A DNA stretch of 64,000 bases from Cyclobacterium sp. (GTDB taxonomy: Bacteria > Bacteroidota > Bacteroidia > Cytophagales > Cyclobacteriaceae). The notes under the pieces were generated by a model. That model had not been told where the DNA came from. It worked only from the letters and a program-made list of their open reading frames with translations, and searched no databases. The stretch covers positions 1 to 64,000 of the forward strand of contig NZ_JABURL010000036.1 of assembly GCF_014762705.1 (NCBI RefSeq). Direction: 5' to 3'. This document shows, piece by piece, positions 45,214-54,630 of the stretch. Both the position numbers and the translations under genes were made by a program. Positions within the stretch are counted from its first letter, which is position 1, and the number at the start of each line of letters is the position of its first letter.

Positions 45214-45906
45214 TTATAATAATTGAATAAAGTAAAAGTTTAAAAATCCCGCAATAAAAGCTGCCTGCCTGGCCCTGGTTTCTTCATTGAAATGGACATG
45301 GTCTATGTACAGGTTTTCACCCAGGTTCAGGGTAAAACGGTGCAAGTCAATCATCGGAACATCTCTGGAAGAAAAAACTTCATCAGCTACTGCATTGTAA
45401 ATGGCAAGGTCTGCTGCGTACCTGTAAAAGGATCTTTGATTGGCATTGTGTTGTTCATCATCCACGGGAGTAGTGCGGATCCAAACCATAGGAATGCCTC
45501 TTTCCTCCAGCAAGCCGTGAATATCCTCCAGATTTTTCCGGTATTGATCCAAATTGACTTGCCGTTCTCCTGTATTGACACCGGTTTTGATATCATGTAG
45601 TCCGCAATTGATCAGCATCAAATCCGGACTGAAAGCAGGGTCCTTTAATTTCTGTCTGAGATAATTCAATACCATTCCGGAATCTCCTCCGTTGGCGCCG
45701 GCTGGATTGTCCAGATTGGTTGAATTAATTCCATCATCTCTCTTGCGGTCATAAACCCAGCTTCCTTTCAGGTATTGCTCCAGGTAGGGGCCGTATTGCA
45801 TGGAGATGCTATCCCCGATAACAAATACTTTTGGTAATACCGGATCAATCATACCGGTTAACAAAAAAACAATAAATAAAAACCCGGAAAGTTTTATGCT
45901 TCTCAT
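45214..45906 (-). CDS. Secreted SGNH/GDSL-family hydrolase
   Basis: 230 residues with a signal peptide (about 1-25). Block I is VFVIGDSISMQYGPYLE (about 27-43) with the catalytic Ser, block III is LINCGLHDIKT (about 97-107, Asn replaced by Cys-Gly-Leu-His in the GxND place), and block V is IDHVHFNEET (about 205-214) with the catalytic Asp and His. Such enzymes remove acetyl or other acyl groups from carbohydrates. It lies 3 nt after the patatin gene, so both are co-transcribed. A role on decorated polysaccharides would fit the neighbours. Confidence 0.85.
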   Translation of the reverse strand: MRSIKLSGFLFIVFLLTGMIDPVLPKVFVIGDSISMQYGPYLEQYLKGSWVYDRKRDDGINSTNLDNPAGANGGDSGMVLNYLRQKLKDPAFSPDLMLINCGLHDIKTGVNTGERQVNLDQYRKNLEDIHGLLEERGIPMVWIRTTPVDDEQHNANQRSFYRYAADLAIYNAVADEVFSSRDVPMIDLHRFTLNLGENLYIDHVHFNEETRARQAAFIAGFLNFYFIQLL

Positions 45907-45909
45907 ACA

Positions 45910-46842
45910 TCATTTGTTTTCTTCCAACATCCCGACTTCTATGCATTTACACACCGGGTTCTGTTCCTTTGCAAATCTTTTTCCCTGCCTCCACCATTTT
46001 TTCATTTGATAGGGATCAAAGATCAGGCTGTTTTCTGTCAATACCGCAGGAGGATAATAAAAATTAAGGGTTACTCTTTTCCTTTTGCTCAGTAATTCCC
46101 CGATTTTAATATCATCACTTGAAATTTGATCCAACATGAAATCGAATGCCCTCGTGGTCAATTCCAGGGCATTCCTTACAGGACGTTTCATTTCCCTGCC
46201 CGCCCTGGCTTTTAATACAATCACATCTATTTCGGTAGCGCCGCGATAAATGGCCTCTGATATAGGTACCAGATCGGCAAAACCACCATCCGCATACTCA
46301 CAGCCATCTTTCTCCATCAAACTCATAAATGGTATCATGTTGGAAGAAGCCCAAATCCATTCGCAAAAATCATGGTATTCACAATCTTTTAAGCGCTTGT
46401 ACTCTACAGTATTGTTACTTAGGTTGGAAACAGTGATATAAATTTCTGCCGTATTTTGCTGCATTCTCTCAAAATCTCCAGGGGTAATGATTTTTTTGAT
46501 GAGCTTAAAAAGAGCTTTGCTTTCTCCAAAGGTCTTTTTGCCCTTCAAAAACATTTTTATGGTACTAAAGTGGTTGATCCTGGTTTTGAATACCCCGTTT
46601 TTTTTGGAGATGATAAAGGGATTGGTACTGAATATACAATCCTGGGTCACAGAGGTATAAATGGCTTTTATTTTTTCAATTTCATCTATGGAAAGTAAGG
46701 GTACCAACAAACTTCCGGTAGAGGTTCCCACGAAAATGTCATATTTATAATTGCAATCCCGAATAAGGTATTCCGCAATTCCACCCCCAAAGGCCCCTTT
46801 GCTCCCTCCTCCTGAAATAACCAACGCTCTCTTATGTTGCAT
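45910..46842 (-). CDS. Patatin-like phospholipase family protein
   Basis: 310 residues, no signal peptide. The oxyanion hole GGGSKGAFGGG is at about 11-21, the nucleophile Ser in GTSTG (about 39-43), and the catalytic Asp in YADGGFADLVP (about 180-190). The Ser-Asp dyad is intact. It should hydrolyse acyl esters of lipids. The end (RFAKEQNPVCKCIEVG) is unusual but not diagnostic. It lies 3 nt before the SGNH hydrolase gene and 20 nt after the lipoprotein gene. Confidence 0.9.
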   Translation of the reverse strand: MQHKRALVISGGGSKGAFGGGIAEYLIRDCNYKYDIFVGTSTGSLLVPLLSIDEIEKIKAIYTSVTQDCIFSTNPFIISKKNGVFKTRINHFSTIKMFLKGKKTFGESKALFKLIKKIITPGDFERMQQNTAEIYITVSNLSNNTVEYKRLKDCEYHDFCEWIWASSNMIPFMSLMEKDGCEYADGGFADLVPISEAIYRGATEIDVIVLKARAGREMKRPVRNALELTTRAFDFMLDQISSDDIKIGELLSKRKRVTLNFYYPPAVLTENSLIFDPYQMKKWWRQGKRFAKEQNPVCKCIEVGMLEENK

Positions 46843-46862
46843 TTTTAATCGCTAGGTATATT

Positions 46863-47606
46863 TTATTGAATCAATTCAACTTCAACATTCTCCAGGAGGA
46901 TTTTAGACAAGAGTTCAAGCTCTCCGGATTCGAATAATTCCTGAATGGATTCCACCGGCAAACGCTCATCCTCGGGTTTGTAATTTTCATAATCCTGCAG
47001 CAGGATGCCCGAAACATCATGGGTATTGATCGCTTTTCTAAACCTGATACCACCTCCATCTGTGTGGTAGGTGTAAGCCAGATAATCCATTTTGTAGTCC
47101 TGCTTGTTGATCCAATACAAAAATTCATCCTCATGATCTTCTCCCCCACCCTCTTGTCTGAATGTCACTTTAATCAGGTGGTAATCTTTGCCCTCAAGTT
47201 TGGTTTCACCCAAATATTGCTTCATCACGGCTGCATCATTGAGCCCATAAGGCAGGTAGGCGAAATAAGCCACTGAATTCACCGAGTTGGAATAAGCGTT
47301 TTCGTCCTTTTCTGTCAGTACTACAGGATTGCCATTGACCTTCCTTTCAAAACCATCATTGTCCAATACATCCTCAACCTTCCCAGATTCATCTGAAAAA
47401 GACCTGACATACCTGAATCGATTCGGAGATTTGAATATCTCGTAATGCCTGTCCCTGAAATCAAAGCTGATTTTAGCATTTTGAAACAATTCCCCTCCAT
47501 GCGCGGCAATGGATTGGTCAATGATTTTTTGGGCTTCATTATTTGAGCTACAGGCGCAAAGACAAAAAATGGTCCCTAGCAGTAACAAGTATTTAACCTC
47601 TTTCAT
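46863..47606 (-). CDS. Lipoprotein, DUF6503-like
   Basis: 247 residues. The lipobox CLCACSS ends a lipoprotein signal peptide (Cys at about residue 19). The mature part is rich in beta strands and begins QKIIDQSIAAHGGELFQNAKISFDF, a start seen in Bacteroidota lipoproteins of the DUF6503 type, related in shape to LolA-like outer membrane sorting proteins. The function is unknown. It is the first gene of a minus-strand operon with the patatin and SGNH genes. The family name is from memory and should be checked. Confidence 0.7.
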   Translation of the reverse strand: MKEVKYLLLLGTIFCLCACSSNNEAQKIIDQSIAAHGGELFQNAKISFDFRDRHYEIFKSPNRFRYVRSFSDESGKVEDVLDNDGFERKVNGNPVVLTEKDENAYSNSVNSVAYFAYLPYGLNDAAVMKQYLGETKLEGKDYHLIKVTFRQEGGGEDHEDEFLYWINKQDYKMDYLAYTYHTDGGGIRFRKAINTHDVSGILLQDYENYKPEDERLPVESIQELFESGELELLSKILLENVEVELIQ

Positions 47607-48135
47607 GTATTTATTATCATTTTTTTGTGGTCAGTTCGGTTCTTTGATGTTTAAAATCATCTCTGTCCTGTGTTTAATGAAGATTTTAATCGTGTCGATT
47701 TCATGAAATCAGAAATATTCCGCGTACATCATCAAAGACTTAAAATTAAATCAATACTGACAATTGGCCTTTTTTCACCACTGTAAAATCCCCTCCATCA
47801 TGAGCCCTGTTGAACTTTCACCGTGATCCCGGACTGTCAGGAACAATAATACATATTCTTCACCTACTATCCATTAATTTTCATTAAAACTAACTGGAGG
47901 AGTGGCAGGATATTCCTGATCGGCGGATCTAAGTGAATATTTGAGGTTTTGGACCAATAGGTTTCGTTACCTTGTTTTAATTCTACGTATTTTTTCAATA
48001 TTACGTAATTTTTTTACGTATTTTTACTTATTTATAAAAACTTGCCTTATCTTAGCCCTCACAAATTACATCTAAAATTGAAACAAGCAATAAACCCTGC
48101 CTTCGTCCACATTTGCAACCAAAAATCAATTCAAC
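47607..48135. other. Divergent intergenic region with the nitrate transporter promoter
   Basis: 529 nt. The part near the transporter gene (47984-48055) has the TACGTA box array and the -7 element. The part near the lipoprotein gene shows no clear motif. No gene is supported. Confidence 0.6.
47984..48055 (+). promoter_or_regulatory. Promoter of the nitrate transporter gene with tandem TACGTA boxes
   Basis: TACGTA occurs at 47984, 48002 and 48015, and TACTTAT at 48025. The -7 element TATCTTAG is at 48048-48055, followed by AGCCC. The last two boxes start 33 and 23 nt upstream of the -7 element, the same distances as in the nirB promoter. No TTTG is found at the -33 place, which fits activator dependence. 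Confidence 0.7.
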
Positions 48136-49494
48136 ATGCAAGCTCTAAACAAAAAAGCTACATCCATCAATCTTTTTGATTTCAAGTCCCGGCAGATGCG
48201 GGCATTTCATCTTTCCTGGTTTGCGTTTTTTCTTTGTTTCTTCGGCTGGTTTGGCATAGCTCCTTTAATGGCCGTTGTCCGGGAAGAGCTGGATTTGACC
48301 AAAGCCCAGATAGGCAATATCATCATTGCATCAGTAGCAGTAACTGTCCTGGGCAGGTTGTTTATCGGCTGGTTGGTAGACCGTATAGGCCCAAGGATCA
48401 CCTATACCTATCTCCTGGTGTTGGGAGCGATCCCCGTTATCCTGATCGGGCTAAGCGATAGTTATGAAAGTTTTCTCTTATTCAGATTGGCCATAGGGAT
48501 TATCGGGGCCTCTTTTGTGATCACCCAGTACCACACATCGGTGATGTTTGCCCCCAATGTGGTCGGAACAGCCAATGCCACTTCTGCAGGATGGGGAAAT
48601 ATGGGTGGTGGTGTCACCCAAATGATCATGCCTGTTATTTTTGCGCTCTTTATTTCTTTGGGATTTCTGGAAGCGGAAGCCTGGAGATATGCCATGATGG
48701 TGCCGGGTTTTGCCATGATCCTTACCGCTTTTGCCTATTACAAGTGGACCACCGATTTTCCGGAGGGAAACATCAGGGACCTCAGCAAAAAAGACCTGGA
48801 ATACAAAAGAAAGAAAAAAGCGGATGGTAAAGGTGCCCTGAAAGCAGCTGTGTCGGACCGTCGGGTTTGGGCATTGTTTTTGATTTACGGTGCCTGTTTC
48901 GGTATAGAACTCACCATCAACAATATTGCCGCCATCTACTATCATGATTTTTTCAACCTGGACCTGAAAACGGCAGGATTGATTGCCGGATTATTCGGAC
49001 TGATGAACCTCTTTGCCAGAACCCTGGGTGGTTTTTTTGGGGATAAGGCCGGTATCAAATGGGGCCTCAAAGGCCGGGTAGGGTTTTTGGGAATTGTTTT
49101 GCTGGTAGAAGGCATTGCTCTTGTGGTATTTTCCCAAATGACTTTGCTGCCGCTGGCCATAGGTACCATGATCCTATTTAGTCTTTTCGTTCAGATGGCG
49201 GAAGGGGCCACCTTTTCCGTGGTACCTTTTATCAATAAAAAAGCCATCGGTATGATTTCCGGAATCGTAGGTGCCGGGGGCAATGTAGGAGCAGTAATGG
49301 CCGGTTTTCTTCTAAAAATGGAAGGTTTAAGCTATGGAGAGGCCCTTTCCATACTGGGAATCGTCGTGGCCACCATCAGTACCTGCTCGCTATTGATAAG
49401 GTTTTCAAAGGCGGATGAAAAAATTGCCCAGGAAGAGTTGGAGGAATCATTGGCCCAAAAGGCTGACCTGCAACCGGAAATGGTCAACAGTTAA
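48136..49494 (+). CDS. narK: NarK/NasA-type nitrate/nitrite transporter
   Basis: 452 residues with 12 membrane helices of the MFS type. The start (RQMRAFHLSWFAFFLCFFGWFGIAPL) and the nitrate signature GWGNMGGGVTQMIMP (about 155-169), with a second glycine-rich stretch GAGGNVGAVMAGFL (about 379-392), are typical of NarK/NasA. It imports nitrate for assimilation. It is the first gene of the island, 26 nt before the nitrate reductase gene, and is preceded by the TACGTA box promoter. Confidence 0.93.
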   Translation: MQALNKKATSINLFDFKSRQMRAFHLSWFAFFLCFFGWFGIAPLMAVVREELDLTKAQIGNIIIASVAVTVLGRLFIGWLVDRIGPRITYTYLLVLGAIPVILIGLSDSYESFLLFRLAIGIIGASFVITQYHTSVMFAPNVVGTANATSAGWGNMGGGVTQMIMPVIFALFISLGFLEAEAWRYAMMVPGFAMILTAFAYYKWTTDFPEGNIRDLSKKDLEYKRKKKADGKGALKAAVSDRRVWALFLIYGACFGIELTINNIAAIYYHDFFNLDLKTAGLIAGLFGLMNLFARTLGGFFGDKAGIKWGLKGRVGFLGIVLLVEGIALVVFSQMTLLPLAIGTMILFSLFVQMAEGATFSVVPFINKKAIGMISGIVGAGGNVGAVMAGFLLKMEGLSYGEALSILGIVVATISTCSLLIRFSKADEKIAQEELEESLAQKADLQPEMVNS

Positions 49495-49520
49495 TCTTAT
49501 TACGCTAACTCAATCCAGGT

Positions 49521-52500
49521 ATGTCAATGGTCAACTATAAAAGCACCTGTTCTTACTGTGGCGTAGGCTGTGGGATCAATGTCTTAAAAGATAAAAAAGG
49601 AAAGATTTCCATACAAGGAGACCCTGAACACCCTGTCAACAAGGGAATGTTGTGTTCCAAAGGCATGAACCTTCATTATGTAGTGGAAGACAAATCGGAC
49701 CGGTTGCTACAACCCCAAATGCGTTGGGGAAAATCCCACCCATTGGAACAGGTAAATTGGAATACTGCCCTGGACAGGGCCAGTGCGGTTTTTAAATCCA
49801 TCATTAAAACCCATGGACCGGATTCCGTGGCATTTTATGTCTCCGGCCAATGCCTTACTGAAGAGTACTATCTGGTCAATAAACTGACCAAAGGTTTTCT
49901 GAAAACCAATAATGTGGACACCAACTCAAGGCTTTGCATGAGTTCCGCAGTCATGGCCTATATCAAAACACTTGGTGAAGACAGTGTACCCATCGCCTAT
50001 GAGGATATTGAACAAGCCGACTGTTTTCTTGTAGCTGGAGCCAATCCAGCCTGGTGTCATCCCATTATTTGGAGAAGAATTGAAAAACAAAAGGAAAAGC
50101 ATCCCGATGTCAAAATCATTGTAGTAGATCCTCGTGTCACGCAAAGTTGTTCGATTGCCGATATTCATTTGCAGGTCCATCCCGGAACGGATGAAGTCCT
50201 GTTTCATGCTTTGGGAAGATGTCTGATCGAGCAGGGAGACATCGACCTGGAATTCATCTCAAAGCACACCGATGGGTTTGATGCTTATAAAGAGCAGGTA
50301 TTGCAAACCACCTTAGAAGATGCAGCACAGATTTGTGGTGTCTCCATTAAAGACATTCAAATGGCCGCATCCTTTATCGGCAACGCCAGGGGATTCCTTA
50401 CCCTTTGGACCATGGGCCTCAATCAAAGTGCAGATGGGGTCAATAAAAACCTCGCACTGATAGACCTAAACCTGATCACCGGTCATATTGGTAAACCCGG
50501 GTCCGGACCATTCAGCCTTACCGGGCAACCCAATGCCATGGGGGGCCGGGAGGTGGGTGGAATGGCCACCTTACTGGCCTCCCACCGAACCCTCAGCAAT
50601 CCCGAACACAGGAATGAGGTAGCCAAATTCTGGGAGGTAGAAAATATCTCTGAAAAACCAGGGAAAACCGCTACCCAAATATTTGAGGGTGCCGAAGACG
50701 GATCTATCAAAGCCATATGGATCATTTGCACCAATCCCCTGGTAAGCATGCCAGATGCCAGAAAAATAGAAGCCGCGTTGAAAAAAGCCAGGTTTGTAGT
50801 GGTTCAGGATATATCCAATAAAAACGAGGCGATTCCCTATGCCGATCTGGTCCTTCCCGCAGCGGGTTGGGGGGAAAAAGAAGGCACCATGACCAATTCG
50901 GAAAGAAGGATCAGCCACCTGAGTCAATTTGCTTCAGCTCCCGGGGAAGCCCTACCTGATGCGGAGATCCTCTTGCGTTTTGCCAAAAAAATGGGATTTC
51001 ATGGATTTGACTTCAGCAACATGGCCGAAGTCTACGCAGAATATTGCGCGATGACCAAAGGTACCAATATAGACATTTCAGGGTTAGATTATGATCATCT
51101 GAAAAAGAAAGGCACGGTACAGTGGCCCTTTCCCAACAAAACTCAGGGAGAAACCAGGCGCCTTTTCACCAATAAAAAATTCCCTACCCCCAATGGCCGT
51201 GCACAAATCCAGGTATCCGGTCCAAAGAACGCCTTCGAAAAACCATCTCCTGAATTTCCACTTGTTCTGACCACCGGCAGGATTAGAGACCAGTGGCATA
51301 CCATGACCCGTACCGGAAAGGTAAACAAACTCAACAAACACCTGCCCAAACCATTCCTGGAAATCCACCCCGAAAATGCAAGCGAAAGGGGCATCGGTCA
51401 AGGCAGCACGGTATTGGTTTCAGGCAAAAGAGGGGAAGTCAGGCTACATGCCCAAATCACGGATAAAATTAAAAAGGGAGTGGTTTTTCTTCCCATGCAT
51501 TGGGGCAAAATCCTTCAGAACGATTTTGCCAGGGCCAACAACCTGACCGGAAATGCGATCGACCCTGTCTCCAAACAACCTGATTTTAAATATTCCGCAG
51601 TGCAGGTAAGCCTGTATAAAAAATCAAAGCAGAAAATTGTAATTATAGGGGCAGGAGCTGCTGCCTTCCGCTTCATCAATTCTTACCGGGAATTCAACCA
51701 GGAAGATGAAATACATGTGTTCTCCAAAGAAAAGCATCCATTCTACAACAGGGTTTTGCTTCCGGATTATGTTAACCGCCACAAAGCCTGGGAAGATTTG
51801 TTGAAATTCAAATCTTCAACGGATATGGATAAACTGAACATCCAGCTGTATGTAGAAAACGGTATTGAATCCATTGATCGCAGCAGTAAAACGGTAACTG
51901 ATGAAAAAGGAAGGGTACACCATTATGGCATCCTTATCCTGGCCACGGGAAGCAGGGCTTTTATCCCGGCTGATGCACCCATGCATTTACCCGGTGTATT
52001 TACCATGCGTAACAGAGAAAATGCTGACGAATTAAAAGAATATTTAGATTTTAAGGGACATGTGCTGATTGTTGGTGGTGGCTTACTTGGATTGGAATTG
52101 GCTGCCGCACTTCGGGAAATCAACATGAAGGTAACCATTGTCCAATTGGGTTCGCGGCTAATGGAAAGGCAACTGGATCCCATGGCCAGCTCTCTGCTTC
52201 GTGAAAGACTTGAGGAGATGGGTGTACAGCTTTTCATGAATAACCAATTGTCACATCTGGATTCCCACGGTGAAAACAAAAATATTTCAGCCAGCTTAAA
52301 AGGAGGTCAAACTGTTTCCTGCAATGCAGTGGTGTATGCCATAGGCACCCGGCCTAATATAGAGTTGGGTAAATCGACCGGTTTGGTTTGTGGCCGGGGG
52401 ATACAGGTCAACGACTACCTGCAAACCAGCGATCCGGACATATTTGCCATGGGTGAAATCGCTGAACACAAGGGAAAACTCAATGGGATTACTGCAGCTG

Positions 52501-53033
52501 CCGAAATGCAGGCAGATGTTGCTGCCCGCTTTATTACTGGAGATTTGCTGAGTCTATACAAAGGTAGTATCCCAATGAATATCCTTAAATTTGCGGACCT
52601 GGACCTTTGTTCTATTGGCACCCCGGAGATACCTGTCAATTCAGAAGGGTATGAGGAAATTTTGCTGATCGATAGCTCACAGACCTATTATAAAAAATGT
52701 ATTGTGTACCAGGATAAACTGGTAGGTGCTATTCTGATGGGTGACAAGTCTGAATTTGCAGAATTTAAAAACCTTATTGAGGAAAAGACAGAACTTTCCA
52801 CGAAACGCCAGGAACTATTGCGAGGCAAATCTACCAAAGCCGAAATGATCGGAGAAATGGTTTGTTCCTGCAGCAATGTCGGCAAAGGAAATATTAGCCA
52901 AGCCATCCAATCGGGATACAGGGATTTCCGACAACTTTGCCAACAAACGGGCGCAGGAATGGGATGTGGAAGTTGTAAACCGGAAGTCAAGGGGATTTTG
53001 GATGAAGAGCTCCATTCACTTATCGACGCTTAG
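49521..53033 (+). CDS. nasC: Assimilatory nitrate reductase fused to FAD/NAD(P)H reductase and BFD-type [2Fe-2S] domain
   Basis: 1170 residues. Residues 1 to about 700 are a molybdopterin nitrate reductase: the [4Fe-4S] cysteines are C10, C13, C17 and C45, and the Moco-binding stretches (SRLCMSSAV, GANPAWCHPI, HWGKILQND) follow. From about residue 703 a pyridine nucleotide-disulfide reductase domain starts (VIIGAGAAAFR, then VLIVGGGLLGLELAAAL), of NirB/NasB type. At about 1113-1160 a BFD-like [2Fe-2S] domain ends the chain (CSCSN...GCGSC). The chain should carry electrons from NAD(P)H to nitrate in one protein. Usually these parts are separate NasC and NasB/NasA subunits. It follows the transporter gene in one operon. 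Confidence 0.92.
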   Translation: MSMVNYKSTCSYCGVGCGINVLKDKKGKISIQGDPEHPVNKGMLCSKGMNLHYVVEDKSDRLLQPQMRWGKSHPLEQVNWNTALDRASAVFKSIIKTHGPDSVAFYVSGQCLTEEYYLVNKLTKGFLKTNNVDTNSRLCMSSAVMAYIKTLGEDSVPIAYEDIEQADCFLVAGANPAWCHPIIWRRIEKQKEKHPDVKIIVVDPRVTQSCSIADIHLQVHPGTDEVLFHALGRCLIEQGDIDLEFISKHTDGFDAYKEQVLQTTLEDAAQICGVSIKDIQMAASFIGNARGFLTLWTMGLNQSADGVNKNLALIDLNLITGHIGKPGSGPFSLTGQPNAMGGREVGGMATLLASHRTLSNPEHRNEVAKFWEVENISEKPGKTATQIFEGAEDGSIKAIWIICTNPLVSMPDARKIEAALKKARFVVVQDISNKNEAIPYADLVLPAAGWGEKEGTMTNSERRISHLSQFASAPGEALPDAEILLRFAKKMGFHGFDFSNMAEVYAEYCAMTKGTNIDISGLDYDHLKKKGTVQWPFPNKTQGETRRLFTNKKFPTPNGRAQIQVSGPKNAFEKPSPEFPLVLTTGRIRDQWHTMTRTGKVNKLNKHLPKPFLEIHPENASERGIGQGSTVLVSGKRGEVRLHAQITDKIKKGVVFLPMHWGKILQNDFARANNLTGNAIDPVSKQPDFKYSAVQVSLYKKSKQKIVIIGAGAAAFRFINSYREFNQEDEIHVFSKEKHPFYNRVLLPDYVNRHKAWEDLLKFKSSTDMDKLNIQLYVENGIESIDRSSKTVTDEKGRVHHYGILILATGSRAFIPADAPMHLPGVFTMRNRENADELKEYLDFKGHVLIVGGGLLGLELAAALREINMKVTIVQLGSRLMERQLDPMASSLLRERLEEMGVQLFMNNQLSHLDSHGENKNISASLKGGQTVSCNAVVYAIGTRPNIELGKSTGLVCGRGIQVNDYLQTSDPDIFAMGEIAEHKGKLNGITAAAEMQADVAARFITGDLLSLYKGSIPMNILKFADLDLCSIGTPEIPVNSEGYEEILLIDSSQTYYKKCIVYQDKLVGAILMGDKSEFAEFKNLIEEKTELSTKRQELLRGKSTKAEMIGEMVCSCSNVGKGNISQAIQSGYRDFRQLCQQTGAGMGCGSCKPEVKGILDEELHSLIDA

Positions 53034-53133
53034 GGTGAAAATTCTGGTTGGGAAAAGCATTTTACCTGGAAAAGTTTGCCCGAATATGACCCACTGAATG
53101 GGTGAAAATATAAATAAAACCGAATACATTTAC

Positions 53134-53145
53134 TTACCCGGGTAA
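53134..53145. promoter_or_regulatory. 12-bp palindrome between the nitrate reductase and rubredoxin-fusion genes
   Basis: TTACCCGGGTAA is a perfect palindrome in the 155-nt gap, with TACTTAC and TACATTT heptamer-like bases directly upstream (53125-53137). It could be an operator or a regulator-binding element related to the box array of the other two promoters. There is no -7 element at the matching distance. Confidence 0.35.
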
Positions 53146-53188
53146 ACCGAAAGAATGGCTTCCTTTTTAGGGAGCAAAATATAGCAAC

Positions 53189-54619
53189 ATGCAAAAAGAA
53201 GATTTAGTCAGGGTATTTGTCAAAGGAGGAATCATTTCTCCGGGTGATTTTCTAAAAATGATCCAGACAGCCAATGAATTGGGCGCTACCTACATTCACC
53301 TTGGCTCCAGGCAGGATGTGCTTTTCCCTTTGAAAAATAAAAACCTGGATACCCTTTCCCAAACTTTCGAAGCTATCGACACAGCTTACGATACAGACGG
53401 GGAAGAATTTCAAAATATCGTTTCCTCCTACCCTGCCCTTGATGTCATGCCCACAACGCATTGGCTGGCATCCCATACATATCACTATATCCTGGACACC
53501 TTTGACTACAGGCCCAAACTAAAAATCAATATCACCGATCCGGTCCAAAATCTGGTGCCTCTTTTTACAGGGAATATTAATTTTGTAGCCTCCGCTGTTG
53601 ACAACTATTGGTACCTGTACCTGCGGTTTTCAGAAATTGATCAAAAACCCTGGGCTGCCCCAGACCTGATTTACGGATATGATCTGGCCAAAATTGCCAA
53701 AGCAATAGAAGAAATTAATCCGGTAAAAAGCGGATTGAAATACGAGGAAATATATCAAAGCGTAATAGAAACCCAAATACCTAATAGTCAAAAAGCAGCG
53801 CATGAACTGGACTATCCGGAATCTAACTCCCCTTACTATGAAGGCATGAACCGTATTGTAGGCGGTAAGTATTGGTTGGGGCTTTATTGGCGAAACAACC
53901 GGTTCGCAATTAATTTCCTTAAGGCACTTTGCCAGCTTTGCATGGCCACCAATATTGGGAAGATTTGCCTGACACCCTGGAAATCTATCATTATCAAAGG
54001 TATTGCAGAAAAGGACCGGTTAAGTTGGGAAAAACTACTAGGGAAATTTGGCATCAACATCCGACATAGCTCCCTGGAACTCAATTGGCATTTACCTGTA
54101 ATGGATGATGAAGCACTAGCCATTAAAAATTACCTGGTACGGGCCCTTGACAAGCAGGATATCAGCACTTATGGCCTGAGTTTTTCGGTGAAGACAAGAC
54201 ACATGGTTTTATTTACCTCAGTGGCCATAGAGAAAGCGAAAAAAACAAGTGATAATGATCCCGAAACCTTCAATATTCTCTACTCAAAAGACTTCAATCC
54301 CAACCTTTCTGAGTATTTTTACTTCGTTAAAAATGTACCCATTGAAACATTGCCTCCTTTGTTGATTGAACTCAGCTATAAATATTATGACCAATTAAAA
54401 ATTCCAAAATCATCCGATTCTCAAGACAGTAAGGACAGTACCAACAAAAAACCTCTCAAGAAATACCAATGCTCCGAATGCCTGACTGTATATGATGAAA
54501 AATACGGTGACCCAGAATCAAATATACTTGCAGGCACCTCCTTTATGAAACTTCCGGACAGCTATTCTTGTCCTGTATGTGAAAGTCCAAAATCGGCCTT
54601 TAAATTAATCGTTCATTAA
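53189..54619 (+). CDS. Rubredoxin fused to a degenerate nitrite/sulfite reductase-like protein
   Basis: 476 residues. The N-terminal part resembles the ferredoxin-like half domain of siroheme nitrite/sulfite reductases (FVKGGIISPGDFLKMIQTANELGATYIHLGSRQ, positions about 9-41), and a second such region follows after about 280. The C-x5-C and C-x3-C motif for the siroheme-[4Fe-4S] centre is absent, so it is not a working nitrite reductase. The C-terminus (about 425-470) is a complete rubredoxin with CSEC and CPVC. It lies between nitrate reductase and the small gene at 54631 in the island, and is probably an electron carrier or scaffold. Confidence 0.75.
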   Translation: MQKEDLVRVFVKGGIISPGDFLKMIQTANELGATYIHLGSRQDVLFPLKNKNLDTLSQTFEAIDTAYDTDGEEFQNIVSSYPALDVMPTTHWLASHTYHYILDTFDYRPKLKINITDPVQNLVPLFTGNINFVASAVDNYWYLYLRFSEIDQKPWAAPDLIYGYDLAKIAKAIEEINPVKSGLKYEEIYQSVIETQIPNSQKAAHELDYPESNSPYYEGMNRIVGGKYWLGLYWRNNRFAINFLKALCQLCMATNIGKICLTPWKSIIIKGIAEKDRLSWEKLLGKFGINIRHSSLELNWHLPVMDDEALAIKNYLVRALDKQDISTYGLSFSVKTRHMVLFTSVAIEKAKKTSDNDPETFNILYSKDFNPNLSEYFYFVKNVPIETLPPLLIELSYKYYDQLKIPKSSDSQDSKDSTNKKPLKKYQCSECLTVYDEKYGDPESNILAGTSFMKLPDSYSCPVCESPKSAFKLIVH

Positions 54620-54630
54620 ATTATTTTGGC

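Noticed and set aside
53189-54619. Functional siroheme nitrite reductase
   Set aside because: The cysteine motif for the siroheme-[4Fe-4S] centre is missing; NirB in the same island has it.
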